Source: Acidovorax sp. (GTDB lineage: Bacteria; Pseudomonadota; Gammaproteobacteria; Burkholderiales; Burkholderiaceae_C). Taken from it: a DNA stretch of 36,189 bases. The stretch covers positions 1 to 36,189 of the forward strand of contig JANJSZ010000137.1 of assembly GCA_024711405.1 (NCBI GenBank). Direction: 5' to 3'. Below are positions 18,064 to 26,647 of this stretch, one piece after another; position 1 is the stretch's first letter; each line of letters starts with the position of its first letter. The notes under the pieces were generated by a model, which was not told the origin of the DNA, did no database searches, and saw only the letters and a program-made list of their open reading frames with translations. A program made the position numbers and the translations under genes.

Positions 18064-18116
18064 GTCAAATTAGATAGCTGCGGGCGCTTGATGGATAAGC
18101 GCCCGCAGTCATTTTG
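18064..18116. repeat. Intact palindromic repeat, copy C4, between ilvA and cobS
   Basis: CTGCGGGCGCTT and AAGCGCCCGCAG form a perfect 12-bp stem around a 7-base loop (18079-18109), flanked by AT-rich arms (AAATTAGATAG and CATTTTG). It lies between the ilvA stop and the cobS start and could end the ilvA transcript, although the T tract is weak. It is the best reference copy for the degenerate versions in gspD, cobS and the peptide-binding protein gene. Confidence 0.8.
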
Positions 18117-18129
18117 CGCAATATCCTGG

Positions 18130-19689
18130 TCACTTGGAGCGCAAAAACAGCCGGTAGGCCGGGTTCAGCGTTTCTTCCACATACGGGTAGCCCAGCGTGG
18201 CCAGGAAGGCATCAAACGCTGCGGCGTCTTCGGGCGGCACCTGCAGGCCCACCAGAATGCGGCCGTAGTCGGCGCCCTGGTTGCGGTAGTGGAACAGGCT
18301 GATGTTCCAGGTGGGCTGCATCAGGCTCAGGAACTTGAGCAGCGCGCCGGGCCGCTCGGGGAACACGAAACGCAGCAGGCGCTCGTCCTGCGCCAGCGCC
18401 GAGTGGCCGCCCACCAGGTGGCGCAGGTGTTCCTTGGCGAGTTCGTCGTGCGTCAGGTCGAGCGACTCGAAGCCGTGGCGCTCGAAGTTTCTGGTGATCT
18501 TTTCCGACTCGCCCTTGCCGTGCGTGGCCAGGCCCACGAACACATGGGCGCGCTGGGCGTCGCTGATGCGGTAGTTGAACTCGGTCACGTTGCGCGGACC
18601 GCCTGGCAGGCTGCCGATGACTTCACAAAAACGCCGGAAGCTGCCGCGCTCCTCGGGAATGGTGACGGCCAGCAGCGCCTCGCGTTCTTCGCCCACTTCG
18701 GCGCGTTCGGCCACGAAGCGCAGGCGGTCGAAGTTCATATTGGCGCCGCACAGGATGGCGGCGTAGGTTTCACCCCGGGTTTTGTTTTTGGCCACGTACT
18801 GCTTGATGGCCGCCACGGCGAGGGCCCCGGCGGGCTCGACGATGCTGCGCGTGTCCACGAACACGTCCTTGATGGCGGCGCACACGGCGTCGGTGTCCAC
18901 GGTGACGAATTCATCCACCAGGCCCTGGGCGATGCGAAAGGTTTCCTCGCCCACCAGCTTGACGGCCGTGCCGTCGGAAAACAGGCCCACATCGGCCAGC
19001 GTGACGCGTTCGTGCGCGTTGACCGACTGGAGCATGGCGTCCGAGTCGTTCATCTGCACGCCGATCACCCTGATGTCGGGCCGCACCGCCTTGATGTAAT
19101 TGGCCACGCCTGCCACCAGGCCGCCGCCGCCAATCGCCACGAACACGGCGTTGAGCTGGTTGCTGCCCAGCTTTTGCAGCTGGCGCAGGATTTCCATGGC
19201 AATCGTGCCCTGGCCGGCGATCACGTCGGGGTCGTCAAAAGGGTGGACAAAGGTCAGCCCCTGCTCTTGCTGCAGCCGCACCGCGTGGTCGTAGGCATCG
19301 GAATAGCTGTCGCCCGCCAGCACCACCTCGCCGCCCAGCGCCTGCACGGCATCCACCTTGAGCTGTGGCGTGGTGGTGGGCATCACCACCACCGCGCGCG
19401 TGCCCAGCTTGCGCGCGCTCATGGCCACGCCCTGCGCGTGGTTGCCGGCCGAGGCGCAGATCACGCCCTTTTGCAACTGCTCGGGCGCCAGGTGGGCCAT
19501 CTTGTTGTAGGCGCCGCGCAGCTTGAAGCTGAACACCGGCTGCTGGTCCTCGCGTTTCAAAAGCACCTTGTTGTGCAGGCGGCGGCTGAGGTTCCTGGCG
19601 GGCTCCAGGGCTGACTCGACGGCCACGTCATAGACGCGCGCGGTCAGGATCTTCTTCAGGTAATCGAGGGGGGTGAGAGGCTGGGTCAT
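18130..19689 (-). CDS. ilvA: Threonine ammonia-lyase (threonine deaminase), biosynthetic
   Basis: IlvA is the PLP enzyme that converts threonine to 2-oxobutanoate and ammonia, the first step of isoleucine synthesis. The ATG at 19689 gives 519 residues starting MTQPLTPLDYLKKILTARVYD; a further ATG at 19740 is possible but adds an atypical sequence. The PLP lysine is K56 in FSFKLRGAYNK, the phosphate-binding loop is IGGGG in VAIGGGGLVAG, and SAGNHAQGVA is also present. The C-terminal about 190 residues, with PERPGALLKFLSLM and a partner stretch earlier (IPEERGSFRRFCEVIG), are the two ACT-like regulatory domains that bind isoleucine and valine. A structured leader lies upstream. Confidence 0.97.
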   Translation of the reverse strand: MTQPLTPLDYLKKILTARVYDVAVESALEPARNLSRRLHNKVLLKREDQQPVFSFKLRGAYNKMAHLAPEQLQKGVICASAGNHAQGVAMSARKLGTRAVVVMPTTTPQLKVDAVQALGGEVVLAGDSYSDAYDHAVRLQQEQGLTFVHPFDDPDVIAGQGTIAMEILRQLQKLGSNQLNAVFVAIGGGGLVAGVANYIKAVRPDIRVIGVQMNDSDAMLQSVNAHERVTLADVGLFSDGTAVKLVGEETFRIAQGLVDEFVTVDTDAVCAAIKDVFVDTRSIVEPAGALAVAAIKQYVAKNKTRGETYAAILCGANMNFDRLRFVAERAEVGEEREALLAVTIPEERGSFRRFCEVIGSLPGGPRNVTEFNYRISDAQRAHVFVGLATHGKGESEKITRNFERHGFESLDLTHDELAKEHLRHLVGGHSALAQDERLLRFVFPERPGALLKFLSLMQPTWNISLFHYRNQGADYGRILVGLQVPPEDAAAFDAFLATLGYPYVEETLNPAYRLFLRSK

Positions 19690-19806
19690 GGGATGGCAGG
19701 GTGTGTGCCGCCGCAGCGAAGGTGGCGGGGCAGCCATCATAGGCGCAACGCCTGACGGCCCGGCAGGGGCGGGGCCTGTCCGTACAGTGCTGGGCGGCGC
19801 ACAGGC

Positions 19807-19838
19807 AAAAAAAAGCCCCAGGCGGTAAGGCCCAGGGC
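19807..19838 (-). terminator. Rho-independent terminator in front of ilvA
   Basis: On the minus strand AGCCCTGGGC pairs with GCCTGGGGCT across CTTACC and is followed by eight T residues. Its location 117 bases before the ilvA start makes it either the end of a small RNA or an attenuator. Confidence 0.85.
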
Positions 19839-19936
19839 TGAATCCATCCTTTGAGGAGATGGAGGAGACAATCAGTGCATTGCGGCTGTTGGTGGCCTTG
19901 GGCTACCAACCCTTTCTTCCCGAAAGGGCAACGCAT
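19807..19936 (-). ncRNA. Candidate small RNA or attenuator leader upstream of ilvA
   Basis: Read on the minus strand, a TAGAAT -10-like box (19948-19943) precedes about 130 bases with successive hairpins: CCCTTT/AAAGGG, then GTTGGT/ACCAAC, then a TCCAT/ATGGA stem, and finally a strong terminator. The unpaired middle contains TCTCCTCCATCTCCTC, which is complementary to Shine-Dalgarno sequences. A frame (MRCPFGKKGL...) reads through but crosses the terminator and looks non-coding. It could be an independent sRNA or the leader of ilvA; I do not recognise an Rfam family, and no good -35 is visible. Confidence 0.5.
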
Positions 19937-20047
19937 GGCGCTATTCTAGCGCGTCGGGTGCTGCAATGCAGCAAAATTCACCGTATATTTTTGAAATGGC
20001 GGGCCCATTTCGTCAAAAAAGCCACGCACCAACAAGGAGTGACAGAC

Positions 20048-20497
20048 ATGGAATGCACAGTCAGCTGGACCGGCGGCGCCGGAACGCGCTCAGGGATGGG
20101 CTTTGTGGCCGAAACAGGCAGTGGCCACATCCTGGCCATGGATGGCGCGCCCGATGCGGCGAATCCGGCCAATGGCGGGCTCAACCTGGCGCCCCGGCCC
20201 ATGGAAACACTGCTGGCGGGCACCGGCGGTTGCACCGCCTACGACGTGGTGCTGATCCTCCAGCGCGGCCGCCACGATGTACGCGGCTGCAGTGTCAGGC
20301 TCACGTCGCAACGGGCCGATGTGGATCCCAAGGTGTTCACCGCCATCCACATGCAGTTCACCGTGACGGGCAAGGGCCTTGCGCCCGCCGTGGTGGAGCG
20401 CGCCATTGCCTTGAGCCACGAAAAATACTGCTCTGCCAGCATCATGCTGGGCAAGACGGCACGCATCACCACCGGGTTCGAGATCGTCGAGGTCTGA
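20048..20497 (+). CDS. OsmC family protein (YhfA-like)
   Basis: OsmC/Ohr-fold proteins act as cysteine-based peroxidases or related stress proteins in the cytoplasm. The ATG at 20048 follows AAGGAG at ideal distance and gives 149 residues; the ORF-track start at 19859 lies in the ilvA leader region. The two conserved cysteines are C62 in LAGTGGCTAYDVV and C128 in HEKYCSAS. The METLLAGTGGCTAYDVVLIL stretch is closer to the YhfA-type branch than to Ohr, so the peroxidase substrate is not predictable. It is divergent from the ilvA leader and convergent with coq7. A TATATT at 19984-19989 is a possible -10. Confidence 0.9.
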   Translation: MECTVSWTGGAGTRSGMGFVAETGSGHILAMDGAPDAANPANGGLNLAPRPMETLLAGTGGCTAYDVVLILQRGRHDVRGCSVRLTSQRADVDPKVFTAIHMQFTVTGKGLAPAVVERAIALSHEKYCSASIMLGKTARITTGFEIVEV

Positions 20498-20540
20498 GAT
20501 CGTGAACAGGTTCTGCGTGCGTTCCAGGGCCGCGCCTGGT

Positions 20541-21158
20541 TCAGACGTAATGCGCCGTGGTCGTCATCACCTTGGCGGCCATTTTCATCATCAGGCGGGC
20601 GGGCGCTGGCAGGGCCACGGCCCCGGCATCGTGCGCATTGGCGGCGTGGCGCTCTTCGTCGTTCTTCATGCGGCTGACCACGGCGCGTGAGGCCAGGTCC
20701 TCGGCCGGAAGCTTTTCCAGATGGCCCTGCAGGTGCTCTGCCACCTGGTTTTCGGTTTCCACCACAAAACCCAGGCTCACACGGTCGCTCACCTTGGCGG
20801 CCACCAGGCCCAGCGCGAAGGCGCCCGCAAACCACAGCGGGTTGAGCAGGCTGGGCCGTGCGCCCAGGGCATCAAGCCGCTGCTGCGTCCAGGCCAGGTG
20901 GTCGGTTTCCTCGCGGGCCGATTCGAGCAGGTGGCTGCGCAACCGGGCATCGCGCGTGACCGCTGCCTGCGCCGTGTAAAGGGCCTGGGCGCACACCTCG
21001 CCCACATGGTTCACCCGCATCAGCGCGCCCGCCAAGCGCTTTTGCGCGGGATTCAGTGCGGCTTCGGCAAAGGGCTCGGCGGGTGAGGTCTCCATGGCAT
21101 GGGGTTTGGCAAACAGGGTGCGCAGCGCGGTGTCTGCGGCGCAAAGGAATGGGTCCAT
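20541..21158 (-). CDS. coq7: 3-demethoxyubiquinol 3-hydroxylase Coq7
   Basis: Coq7 is a membrane-associated di-iron monooxygenase that carries out the penultimate hydroxylation in ubiquinone synthesis; many betaproteobacteria use it in place of UbiF. The ATG at 21158 gives 205 residues beginning [15 protein letters not shown]; the 384-residue ORF in the track extends into the porin promoter region. The di-iron ligands fit NHVGEV (E54), REETDH (E84, H87), ETENQ (E136) and NDEERH (E168, H171). The helical segment [11 protein letters not shown] may contact the membrane. It faces the OsmC gene, with only 43 bases between the stops. Confidence 0.96.
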   Translation of the reverse strand: MDPFLCAADTALRTLFAKPHAMETSPAEPFAEAALNPAQKRLAGALMRVNHVGEVCAQALYTAQAAVTRDARLRSHLLESAREETDHLAWTQQRLDALGARPSLLNPLWFAGAFALGLVAAKVSDRVSLGFVVETENQVAEHLQGHLEKLPAEDLASRAVVSRMKNDEERHAANAHDAGAVALPAPARLMMKMAAKVMTTTAHYV

Positions 21159-21643
21159 GGCAAATCTCTTGGAAGAAAAATTGGCGGTGGCGGGTACGGA
21201 ATATGCTTTTACAAATCCACTTCCCGGTTGCGCACTGGGGGTCAATGCGACGAAGTGTTGCAACGTTCCGGGGGTGTTGCAAGGATGCCCGAGGAGAATG
21301 CGACAGTTGTTACAGACAGAAGGGGTTGTCTTGGGGTAATTGGCGATGGTTTCTGTGGTGGCTGCCGCCAATGAGGGGCTGCATGGCGACATTTTTTGTC
21401 GCTCCAGGGAGTATGGGCATGGCGCCATGTTGCGCAGGGCTTCTGCGATGAAGATGAATTGTTGCAATGCCGCAACGAAATTGACCCTGTGCGGTGATTT
21501 CCTTTGCGCAACCGCGCCCCGTCTGGTGCAATAACACCAACTTCCCCACCAGGAGGTTGGCCCGGGGAACCGGTGGGACTGTGCTGGCGCTGCGCCCCAG
21601 ACCTCCGAACCGGTGCCCATGTTTAACCTTGGAGTAACTCGCA
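21159..21643. other. Non-coding gap between coq7 and porin 1
   Basis: 485 bases with no credible gene; ORFs on either strand are short or are extensions of neighbours. It must hold the coq7 promoter and the porin promoter. Near the porin end a weak pair, TTGCGC (21504-21509) and TGCAAT (21527-21532), has 17-base spacing. The presumed 5' leader contains a CCAAC/GTTGG hairpin before the GGAG ribosome site at 21631. Confidence 0.5.
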
Positions 21644-22678
21644 ATGAAAAAATCCCTGATTGCCCTGGCTGTGCTGGCTGCTTCCGGCGCCGCAATGGCC
21701 CAATCTTCCGTGACCCTGTTCGGTATCGTTGACACGGCCGTCGGCTATGTGGACCACGCCAACGCAGCTGGCGACAGCGTGTATGGCCTGACCACCAGCG
21801 GCAATGCCACCAGCCGCATCGGCTTCCGCGGTGTGGAAGACCTGGGCGGTGGCCTGAAGGCCGGTTTCTGGCTCGAAGGCGAACTCTTCGGTGACGTCGG
21901 CAACTCTTCCGGCCTCGACTTCAAGCGCCGTTCTACCGTCAGCCTGATGGGCAACTTCGGTGAAGTCCGCCTGGGCCGTGAACTGGTTGCTGGCTACAGC
22001 AAGACCAGCAGCTACGATCTGTTCAACCAAGCCGGTATCGGCCAGTTCATGGGCTGGGGCGCCTGGGATGAAACGGTTGCCGATGCCAACGGTATCCGTA
22101 AGAACAACCTGATCAGCTACTACACCCCCAACTTCAGCGGCTTCACCGGTGGCATCAGCTACGGTTTTGACGAGCAAACCACCGGCAAGGCTGGCCGCTA
22201 CGTTGGTGGCAATGTGGCCTATGACAACGGTCCTCTGAGCGTGGCCCTGTCGTTTGACCGTGCCAACCTGACCAGCACCGTTGAGCGCGACAAGCTGACC
22301 CTGGGTGGTTCTTACAACTTTGGCGTTGCCAAGGCCATCGCCATCCTCCAGCAGACCAAGGATGACCGTGGTGCCCTGGCCGAGCGCAAGGTGAACGCAT
22401 ACGCTCTGGGCGTGTCGGCTCCTGTGGGCGCTGGTGAAGTCAAGCTGCAATACGCTCTGTACGACCAGAAGGCCATCGACTCCAAGGCCCACCAGATCAG
22501 CCTGGGCTATGTCCACAACCTGTCCAAGCGCACGGCTGTGTACGGCACGGTGGCATTCATGGACAACAAGGATGTTTCCAACATGGGCCTGTCTGTCAAG
22601 GGTCTGAGCAACGCCGGAGCCCCTGGCGCTGGCGAAAGCCAGACCGGCGTGCAAGTCGGTATCCGCCACGCTTTCTGA
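21644..22678 (+). CDS. General outer-membrane porin (Gram-negative porin, OmpC/PorB type), copy 1
   Basis: A trimeric beta-barrel porin for diffusion of small solutes through the outer membrane. The 344-residue precursor has a signal peptide [19 protein letters not shown], then [19 protein letters not shown], the standard burkholderial porin start, the [19 protein letters not shown] turn, the [18 protein letters not shown] constriction-strand motif, and a C-terminal Phe in GIRHAF as required for barrel insertion. A GGAG ribosome site precedes the ATG. Its C-terminal third and terminator are nearly identical to those of copy 2. Regulation is probably osmotic or nutritional, but no regulator site could be identified. 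Confidence 0.97.
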   Translation: MKKSLIALAVLAASGAAMAQSSVTLFGIVDTAVGYVDHANAAGDSVYGLTTSGNATSRIGFRGVEDLGGGLKAGFWLEGELFGDVGNSSGLDFKRRSTVSLMGNFGEVRLGRELVAGYSKTSSYDLFNQAGIGQFMGWGAWDETVADANGIRKNNLISYYTPNFSGFTGGISYGFDEQTTGKAGRYVGGNVAYDNGPLSVALSFDRANLTSTVERDKLTLGGSYNFGVAKAIAILQQTKDDRGALAERKVNAYALGVSAPVGAGEVKLQYALYDQKAIDSKAHQISLGYVHNLSKRTAVYGTVAFMDNKDVSNMGLSVKGLSNAGAPGAGESQTGVQVGIRHAF

Positions 22679-22716
22679 TGAGTTGCTGGCCTTGCGCCAG
22701 CATTCACGAAGCTGAT

Positions 22717-22749
22717 AAAGCCACTCGTCGCAAGACGGGTGGCTTTTTT
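22717..22749 (+). terminator. Rho-independent terminator of porin 1
   Basis: AAGCCACTCGTC, loop GCAA, GACGGGTGGCTT and a T6 tract 38 bases after the stop. Nearly the same sequence recurs after porin 2. Confidence 0.95.
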
Positions 22750-23753
22750 CATGGTGCGCCCAGCATGGGCGCACACCTGTGGGTGCAAGTGCCGCTGGGA
22801 GCTGGGCACGGTGAGTGACCTGAAGCGCAACTGCGTGAGGGCGACCGAGCATTGTGAACGCGAATGCGAGCGCAATCGGGGCAGGCACAGCGCGGGGTGA
22901 GGCGGTGTGCCCCAGCCAGTGACGAAGCCTGCGGTCCGCTCCATGAACACCGGGGCACGGGGTCGGCAAAGTGGATCGCAGGCACAGGCCGCTTGCAGGG
23001 GGTGGTGCTGACGAGATAGAGCCTGTTACAGCATGGATGCGGGGCAAGGCCAACAAAGTCGCAGCCGGGGTGGACGGTCCCGACATCGAGCAAACGGCCC
23101 AAGTCATCATCGCCCCGGTGCTGTTGGCCGGACGCCATGTGTGGGGCTGGGGGATGTGGTTTGGACTGGCGCAAACACCAAGTTGCGTCTTCTTTGGTGG
23201 GCTGCGCGGTAGGAAAGTCGATCGGTTGATGGGTGATCGTCGGAAATTCAGGACATTTTGTTTCATTTTTGAGACAGTGTTTTGTTTTTGCCCTGAGAAT
23301 TTTGGTGTTGTGTTGCGTTCACTGAACACTTGTTTGAATCAATCGCAACAGAAAAATGATGAAAACAATTGGGTGACACAAGAGTAAAAAGTGTATTTTG
23401 TGTTGAAAAAACAACTGAATTCATGGTTTTTTTTGCATTTTTCATGGCCCTGTCGTTCATTTTTTTGCGCGACACGATTTTTGGTGTTGCGCAATGGGAA
23501 AAGGGGAAACGGGTAAACCCGAATAGGTGCCAGCAAGGGGTCATTGGTTGAATAGAGGCATTGCTTCGGTCCCGAGAGGCAGACGCCAATGCTCACTTTT
23601 CTGGTGGGGAAGTCTGCGAGAAGTTTGTTTTTCGGGGTTCTGAGGCAATAGCGTCCATCAAGGAACCTGTTTCCTGGAGCGGCTGGGTTGGGGTAAGGCG
23701 GTACCCGGGCCCAACCAAAACGAAGTCCCCTGTTCAATTCTGGAGTGTTCTCA
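22750..23753. other. One-kilobase gap between porins 1 and 2, with an AT-rich section
   Basis: No gene is convincing. From 22750 to about 23220 the sequence is GC-rich with short inverted repeats but no family I recognise; from about 23230 to 23500 it becomes markedly AT-rich with T tracts (TTTTTTTTGCATTTTTC), unlike the rest of the window. Such a block is compatible with a promoter bound by nucleoid proteins or an imported fragment. Close to porin 2, GGTTGGG and CCCAACC can form a leader hairpin before the GGAG ribosome site. Confidence 0.5.
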
Positions 23754-24815
23754 ATGAAAAAATCCCTGATCGCCCTTGCCGTGCTGGCAGCCTCTGGTGC
23801 CGCAATGGCCCAGTCTTCCGTGACCCTGTTCGGTATCGTTGACACGGCCGTCGGCTACGTGGACCACGCCAATGCAGCTGGCGACAGCGTGTACGGCCTG
23901 ACCACCAGCGGCAACGCCACCAGCCGCCTCGGCTTCCGTGGCGTGGAAGACCTGGGCGGTGGCCTGAAGGCCGGTTTCTGGCTCGAAGGCGAAATCACCG
24001 GTGACAACGGCAATGCTGCTGGCTTCAACTTCCAGCGCCGTTCCACGGTAAGCCTGATGGGCGGTTTCGGTGAAGTCCGCATGGGTCGTGAACTGACCCC
24101 CGGCTACAGCAAGACCGCCCTTTATGACCTGTTCGGCCAAGTCGGTGTCGGTCACTTCATGGGCTGGACCGGCAACTGGTACGGCACGGGTGGTGACTCC
24201 GGCAACGGCGTTCGTTCGAACAACATGATCAGCTACTACACCCCCAACTTCAGTGGTTTCACCGCTGGTCTGGGTTATGGCTTTGACGAGCAGACGACTG
24301 GCAAGGGTGGCCGTTACATTGGTGGTTACGTTGCCTATGACAACGGCCCTCTGAGCGTGGCTGCGTCGTACGACGAGCGCAGTGTGGGTGCTGTTACGAG
24401 CCCCGCCCCGATTGCTGCCTTTGACCGCAATTCCCTGACTTTGGCTGGCTCATACAACCTGAAGGTTGCGAAGCTGATTGCCATCCTGCAACGCACCGAA
24501 GACGACCGTCCAGGTCTGAGTGATCGCAAGGTGAACGCATACGCTCTGGGCGTGTCGGCTCCCGTGGGCGCTGGCGAAGTCAAGCTGCAATACGCTCTGT
24601 ACGACCAGAAGGCCACCGACTCCAAGGCCCACCACATCAGCCTGGGCTATGTCCACAACCTGTCCAAGCGCACGGCTGTGTACGGCACGGTGGCATTCAT
24701 GGACAACAAGGATGCTTCCAACATGGGTCTGACTGCCAAGAACCTGAACACCGGCGGCCCCGGCGCTGGTGAAAGCCAGACCGGCGTGCAAGTCGGTATC
24801 CGCCACGCTTTCTGA
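23754..24815 (+). CDS. General outer-membrane porin, copy 2
   Basis: Paralogue of the preceding gene: 353 residues with the same signal peptide [19 protein letters not shown], the same first strands, and C-terminal GIRHAF. The ATG at 23754 has GGAG upstream; the ORF-track start nine bases earlier is not needed. The centre differs, mainly in loop stretches such as NWYGTGGDSGNGVRSNN and DERSVGAVTSPAPIAAFD, which should alter pore selectivity or surface recognition. The final third and the terminator are almost identical to copy 1 at the DNA level. Function is diffusion of small hydrophilic solutes; specificity cannot be read from sequence. Confidence 0.97.
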   Translation: MKKSLIALAVLAASGAAMAQSSVTLFGIVDTAVGYVDHANAAGDSVYGLTTSGNATSRLGFRGVEDLGGGLKAGFWLEGEITGDNGNAAGFNFQRRSTVSLMGGFGEVRMGRELTPGYSKTALYDLFGQVGVGHFMGWTGNWYGTGGDSGNGVRSNNMISYYTPNFSGFTAGLGYGFDEQTTGKGGRYIGGYVAYDNGPLSVAASYDERSVGAVTSPAPIAAFDRNSLTLAGSYNLKVAKLIAILQRTEDDRPGLSDRKVNAYALGVSAPVGAGEVKLQYALYDQKATDSKAHHISLGYVHNLSKRTAVYGTVAFMDNKDASNMGLTAKNLNTGGPGAGESQTGVQVGIRHAF

Positions 24816-24853
24816 TGAATTGCTGGCCGGGTGCCAGCATTCACGAAGCTGAT

Positions 24854-24886
24854 AAAGCCACCCGTCGCAAGACGGGTGGCTTTTTT
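24854..24886 (+). terminator. Rho-independent terminator of porin 2
   Basis: AAGCCACCCGTC, loop GCAA, GACGGGTGGCTT and a T6 tract. The stem is perfect, whereas copy 1 has one G-T mismatch. Confidence 0.95.
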
Positions 24887-25036
24887 CATGGGGGCATGTT
24901 TCTTTCTTGTGCTTTGTGAGTTACCGGCCGGTTATTGCGATCCACTTGCGCTTCTCTGCAAGTGGCCCGGCAAGCGGAGCCGCAAAGTCACCCGCGCTCG
25001 TGCCAGACCGGGGTGATACATGATTTTTAAATAAGT

Positions 25037-25048
25037 GAACGATCGTTC
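25037..25048. promoter_or_regulatory. Perfect 12-bp palindrome, TetR-type operator candidate, upstream of porin 3
   Basis: GAACGATCGTTC is a perfect inverted repeat 106 bases before the porin 3 ATG, in an AT-rich promoter-like context (TTTTTAAATAAGT before and CTATTA after). The ACGATCGT core resembles operators of TetR/AcrR-family repressors. No such regulator is in the window. The rest of the gap from 24887 to 25154 shows no gene. Confidence 0.55.
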
Positions 25049-25154
25049 TATTAGGGAAAGCCTGTGTAAGCATTACGCCACAAGCACTTACGAACGGGCG
25101 TGCCTTTACTACACTCAATCGGCATCCCCTCAACCACGGAAAGAGACGCGACCC

Positions 25155-26369
25155 ATGAAAAAAACCGATATCAAGAAGCTGTTCGCTTTCGGGGCCGTTG
25201 CCCTGGCTTCGAGCTTCGCTTGCGCGCAGACCGCCAGCGCCCCCGCGAGCAGCGTGCAGTTGTACGGCATCGTTGATGTGGCCTATCGCCATACCACCAA
25301 CGAAGGTCCGGCCACCGACCGAGGCCAGTCGCTGGACCAGATGATTGGTGGCGGCATGTCGCAAAGCCGCCTGGGTATCAATGTCACCGAGGATCTGGGC
25401 GGCGGATTGAAGGCGATCGCCAATCTGGAGCACCGCTTTCTCGCCGACAGCGGCACCGTGGCCGCCGCCAATTATTTCCAGCAGTCCTGGGTGGGCCTGC
25501 AGAGCAGCAGCCTGGGTCGCCTGACCGTGGGCCGCCAGTACAACATGCTGTTCGACCTGGTGACCACGACCTACGCCTCCTTTCCCTATTCGCCGTACAT
25601 GGAGGCATACAAGCCCGAATTGGGCATGTCCATGGGCTCGCGTGCCAACAACATGATCAAGTACATGGCCGAGGTCGGAGCGATCCGCGGCTCGCTGCAG
25701 TATTCTTTCGATGAAGGCAGCACGGTTGACAGGATGGGCGCGGCTGCGGTCAGCACCGGCGCCATCCGGACGGCTGGCGGTTACCTGCGTTATTCAGCCG
25801 ATGGTCTTTCTGCCGGCCTGGGCTACCTGAACACCAGATTGCCGGGCGGCACCAAGGTGGATGCCTGGACCTTGGGTGGTTCGTACCGTTCCGGCCCGCT
25901 GTATGTGAACCTGGGCTACGCGGAGAACAAGCGCAAGGGCAACTATCCGCTGAGCGTGGCCGGCGTGATCGATAGCGCCGTCCTCGGTGCCTTCTGGATG
26001 AGCCCTTCAAGTGGCGGCTTTGTGCCAGGCGCCACGGCAGACCCGAGCAGGCCCGCTACCGTGGTGGGTCTGGTCAACCACGCCAACAAGCGTGAGATGT
26101 TCAAGGTGGGCTTTGGCTACCAGATCACGCCGCAGATCAATGGGGGCGTGCATTACTACCATGCCAAGCAGTCCGGCTCGGCTTCGGGTGTTTACAACGG
26201 CAAGGCCAACTTCCTGGTGGCTGCCGTGGATTACGCATTCTCCAAGCGCACGGATGCCTATTTCGCTGTGGACCATACCCGCGTCAGCGGCGGTGACGGC
26301 ATGGCGCTGGCTGCCAACGGTGCCCGTACGCGCACAGGCGTCACCGCAGGCCTGCGCCATCGCTTCTAA
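25155..26369 (+). CDS. General outer-membrane porin, copy 3 (divergent)
   Basis: A third Gram-negative porin, 404 residues from the ATG at 25155. The signal peptide is MKKTDIKKLFAFGAVALASSFACAQ, the mature start SSVQLYGIVDVAYRHTT, the [25 protein letters not shown] turn and the SLGRLTVGRQYN strand are typical, and the C-terminus is GLRHRF. It is longer and clearly distinct from copies 1 and 2, so it is not part of their recent duplication. A palindrome upstream suggests control by a TetR-type repressor. A perfect terminator follows, so it is probably transcribed alone, although the peptide importer operon is next. Confidence 0.95.
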   Translation: MKKTDIKKLFAFGAVALASSFACAQTASAPASSVQLYGIVDVAYRHTTNEGPATDRGQSLDQMIGGGMSQSRLGINVTEDLGGGLKAIANLEHRFLADSGTVAAANYFQQSWVGLQSSSLGRLTVGRQYNMLFDLVTTTYASFPYSPYMEAYKPELGMSMGSRANNMIKYMAEVGAIRGSLQYSFDEGSTVDRMGAAAVSTGAIRTAGGYLRYSADGLSAGLGYLNTRLPGGTKVDAWTLGGSYRSGPLYVNLGYAENKRKGNYPLSVAGVIDSAVLGAFWMSPSSGGFVPGATADPSRPATVVGLVNHANKREMFKVGFGYQITPQINGGVHYYHAKQSGSASGVYNGKANFLVAAVDYAFSKRTDAYFAVDHTRVSGGDGMALAANGARTRTGVTAGLRHRF

Positions 26370-26427
26370 ATCAACTGGTGGGAGAGGGGCGCTGCTCTGG
26401 TGACAGGGCAGCGCTGGTTTCCAAGGA

Positions 26428-26470
26428 AAAACCGGGTCGCTCGCCAGAGCGACCCGGTTTTCTTCTTTTT
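26428..26470 (+). terminator. Strong rho-independent terminator after porin 3
   Basis: AAAACCGGGTCGCT and AGCGACCCGGTTTT form a perfect 14-bp stem around CGCCAG, followed by TCTTCTTTTT on the plus strand. Confidence 0.95.
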
Positions 26471-26647
26471 GTCGCCAGCGCACGAATGGGTGCATTGCTG
26501 CGGTTGCCCGCTGCTGGGCTGCGGTGGCCTGGTGCCTGTGTGGAGGCGACGGATGCACTGGCGTTTTGTGGCGCGGAGTGATCGAAAACCATGGGTTGTT
26601 GCGAGAAACTTCCCTGTTAGCATGGTCCATCATTCTTCGCTTTTCTG

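Noticed and set aside
19628-19936. 102-residue minus-strand ORF upstream of ilvA (MRCPFGKKGL...)
   Set aside because: It crosses a strong terminator and the ilvA start; more likely a structured RNA than a protein, although a short leader peptide cannot be excluded.
22971-23387. 138-residue plus-strand ORF between the porins
   Set aside because: No ribosome site, no known motif, and it crosses the composition shift; the overlapping minus-strand ORFs are equally unconvincing.
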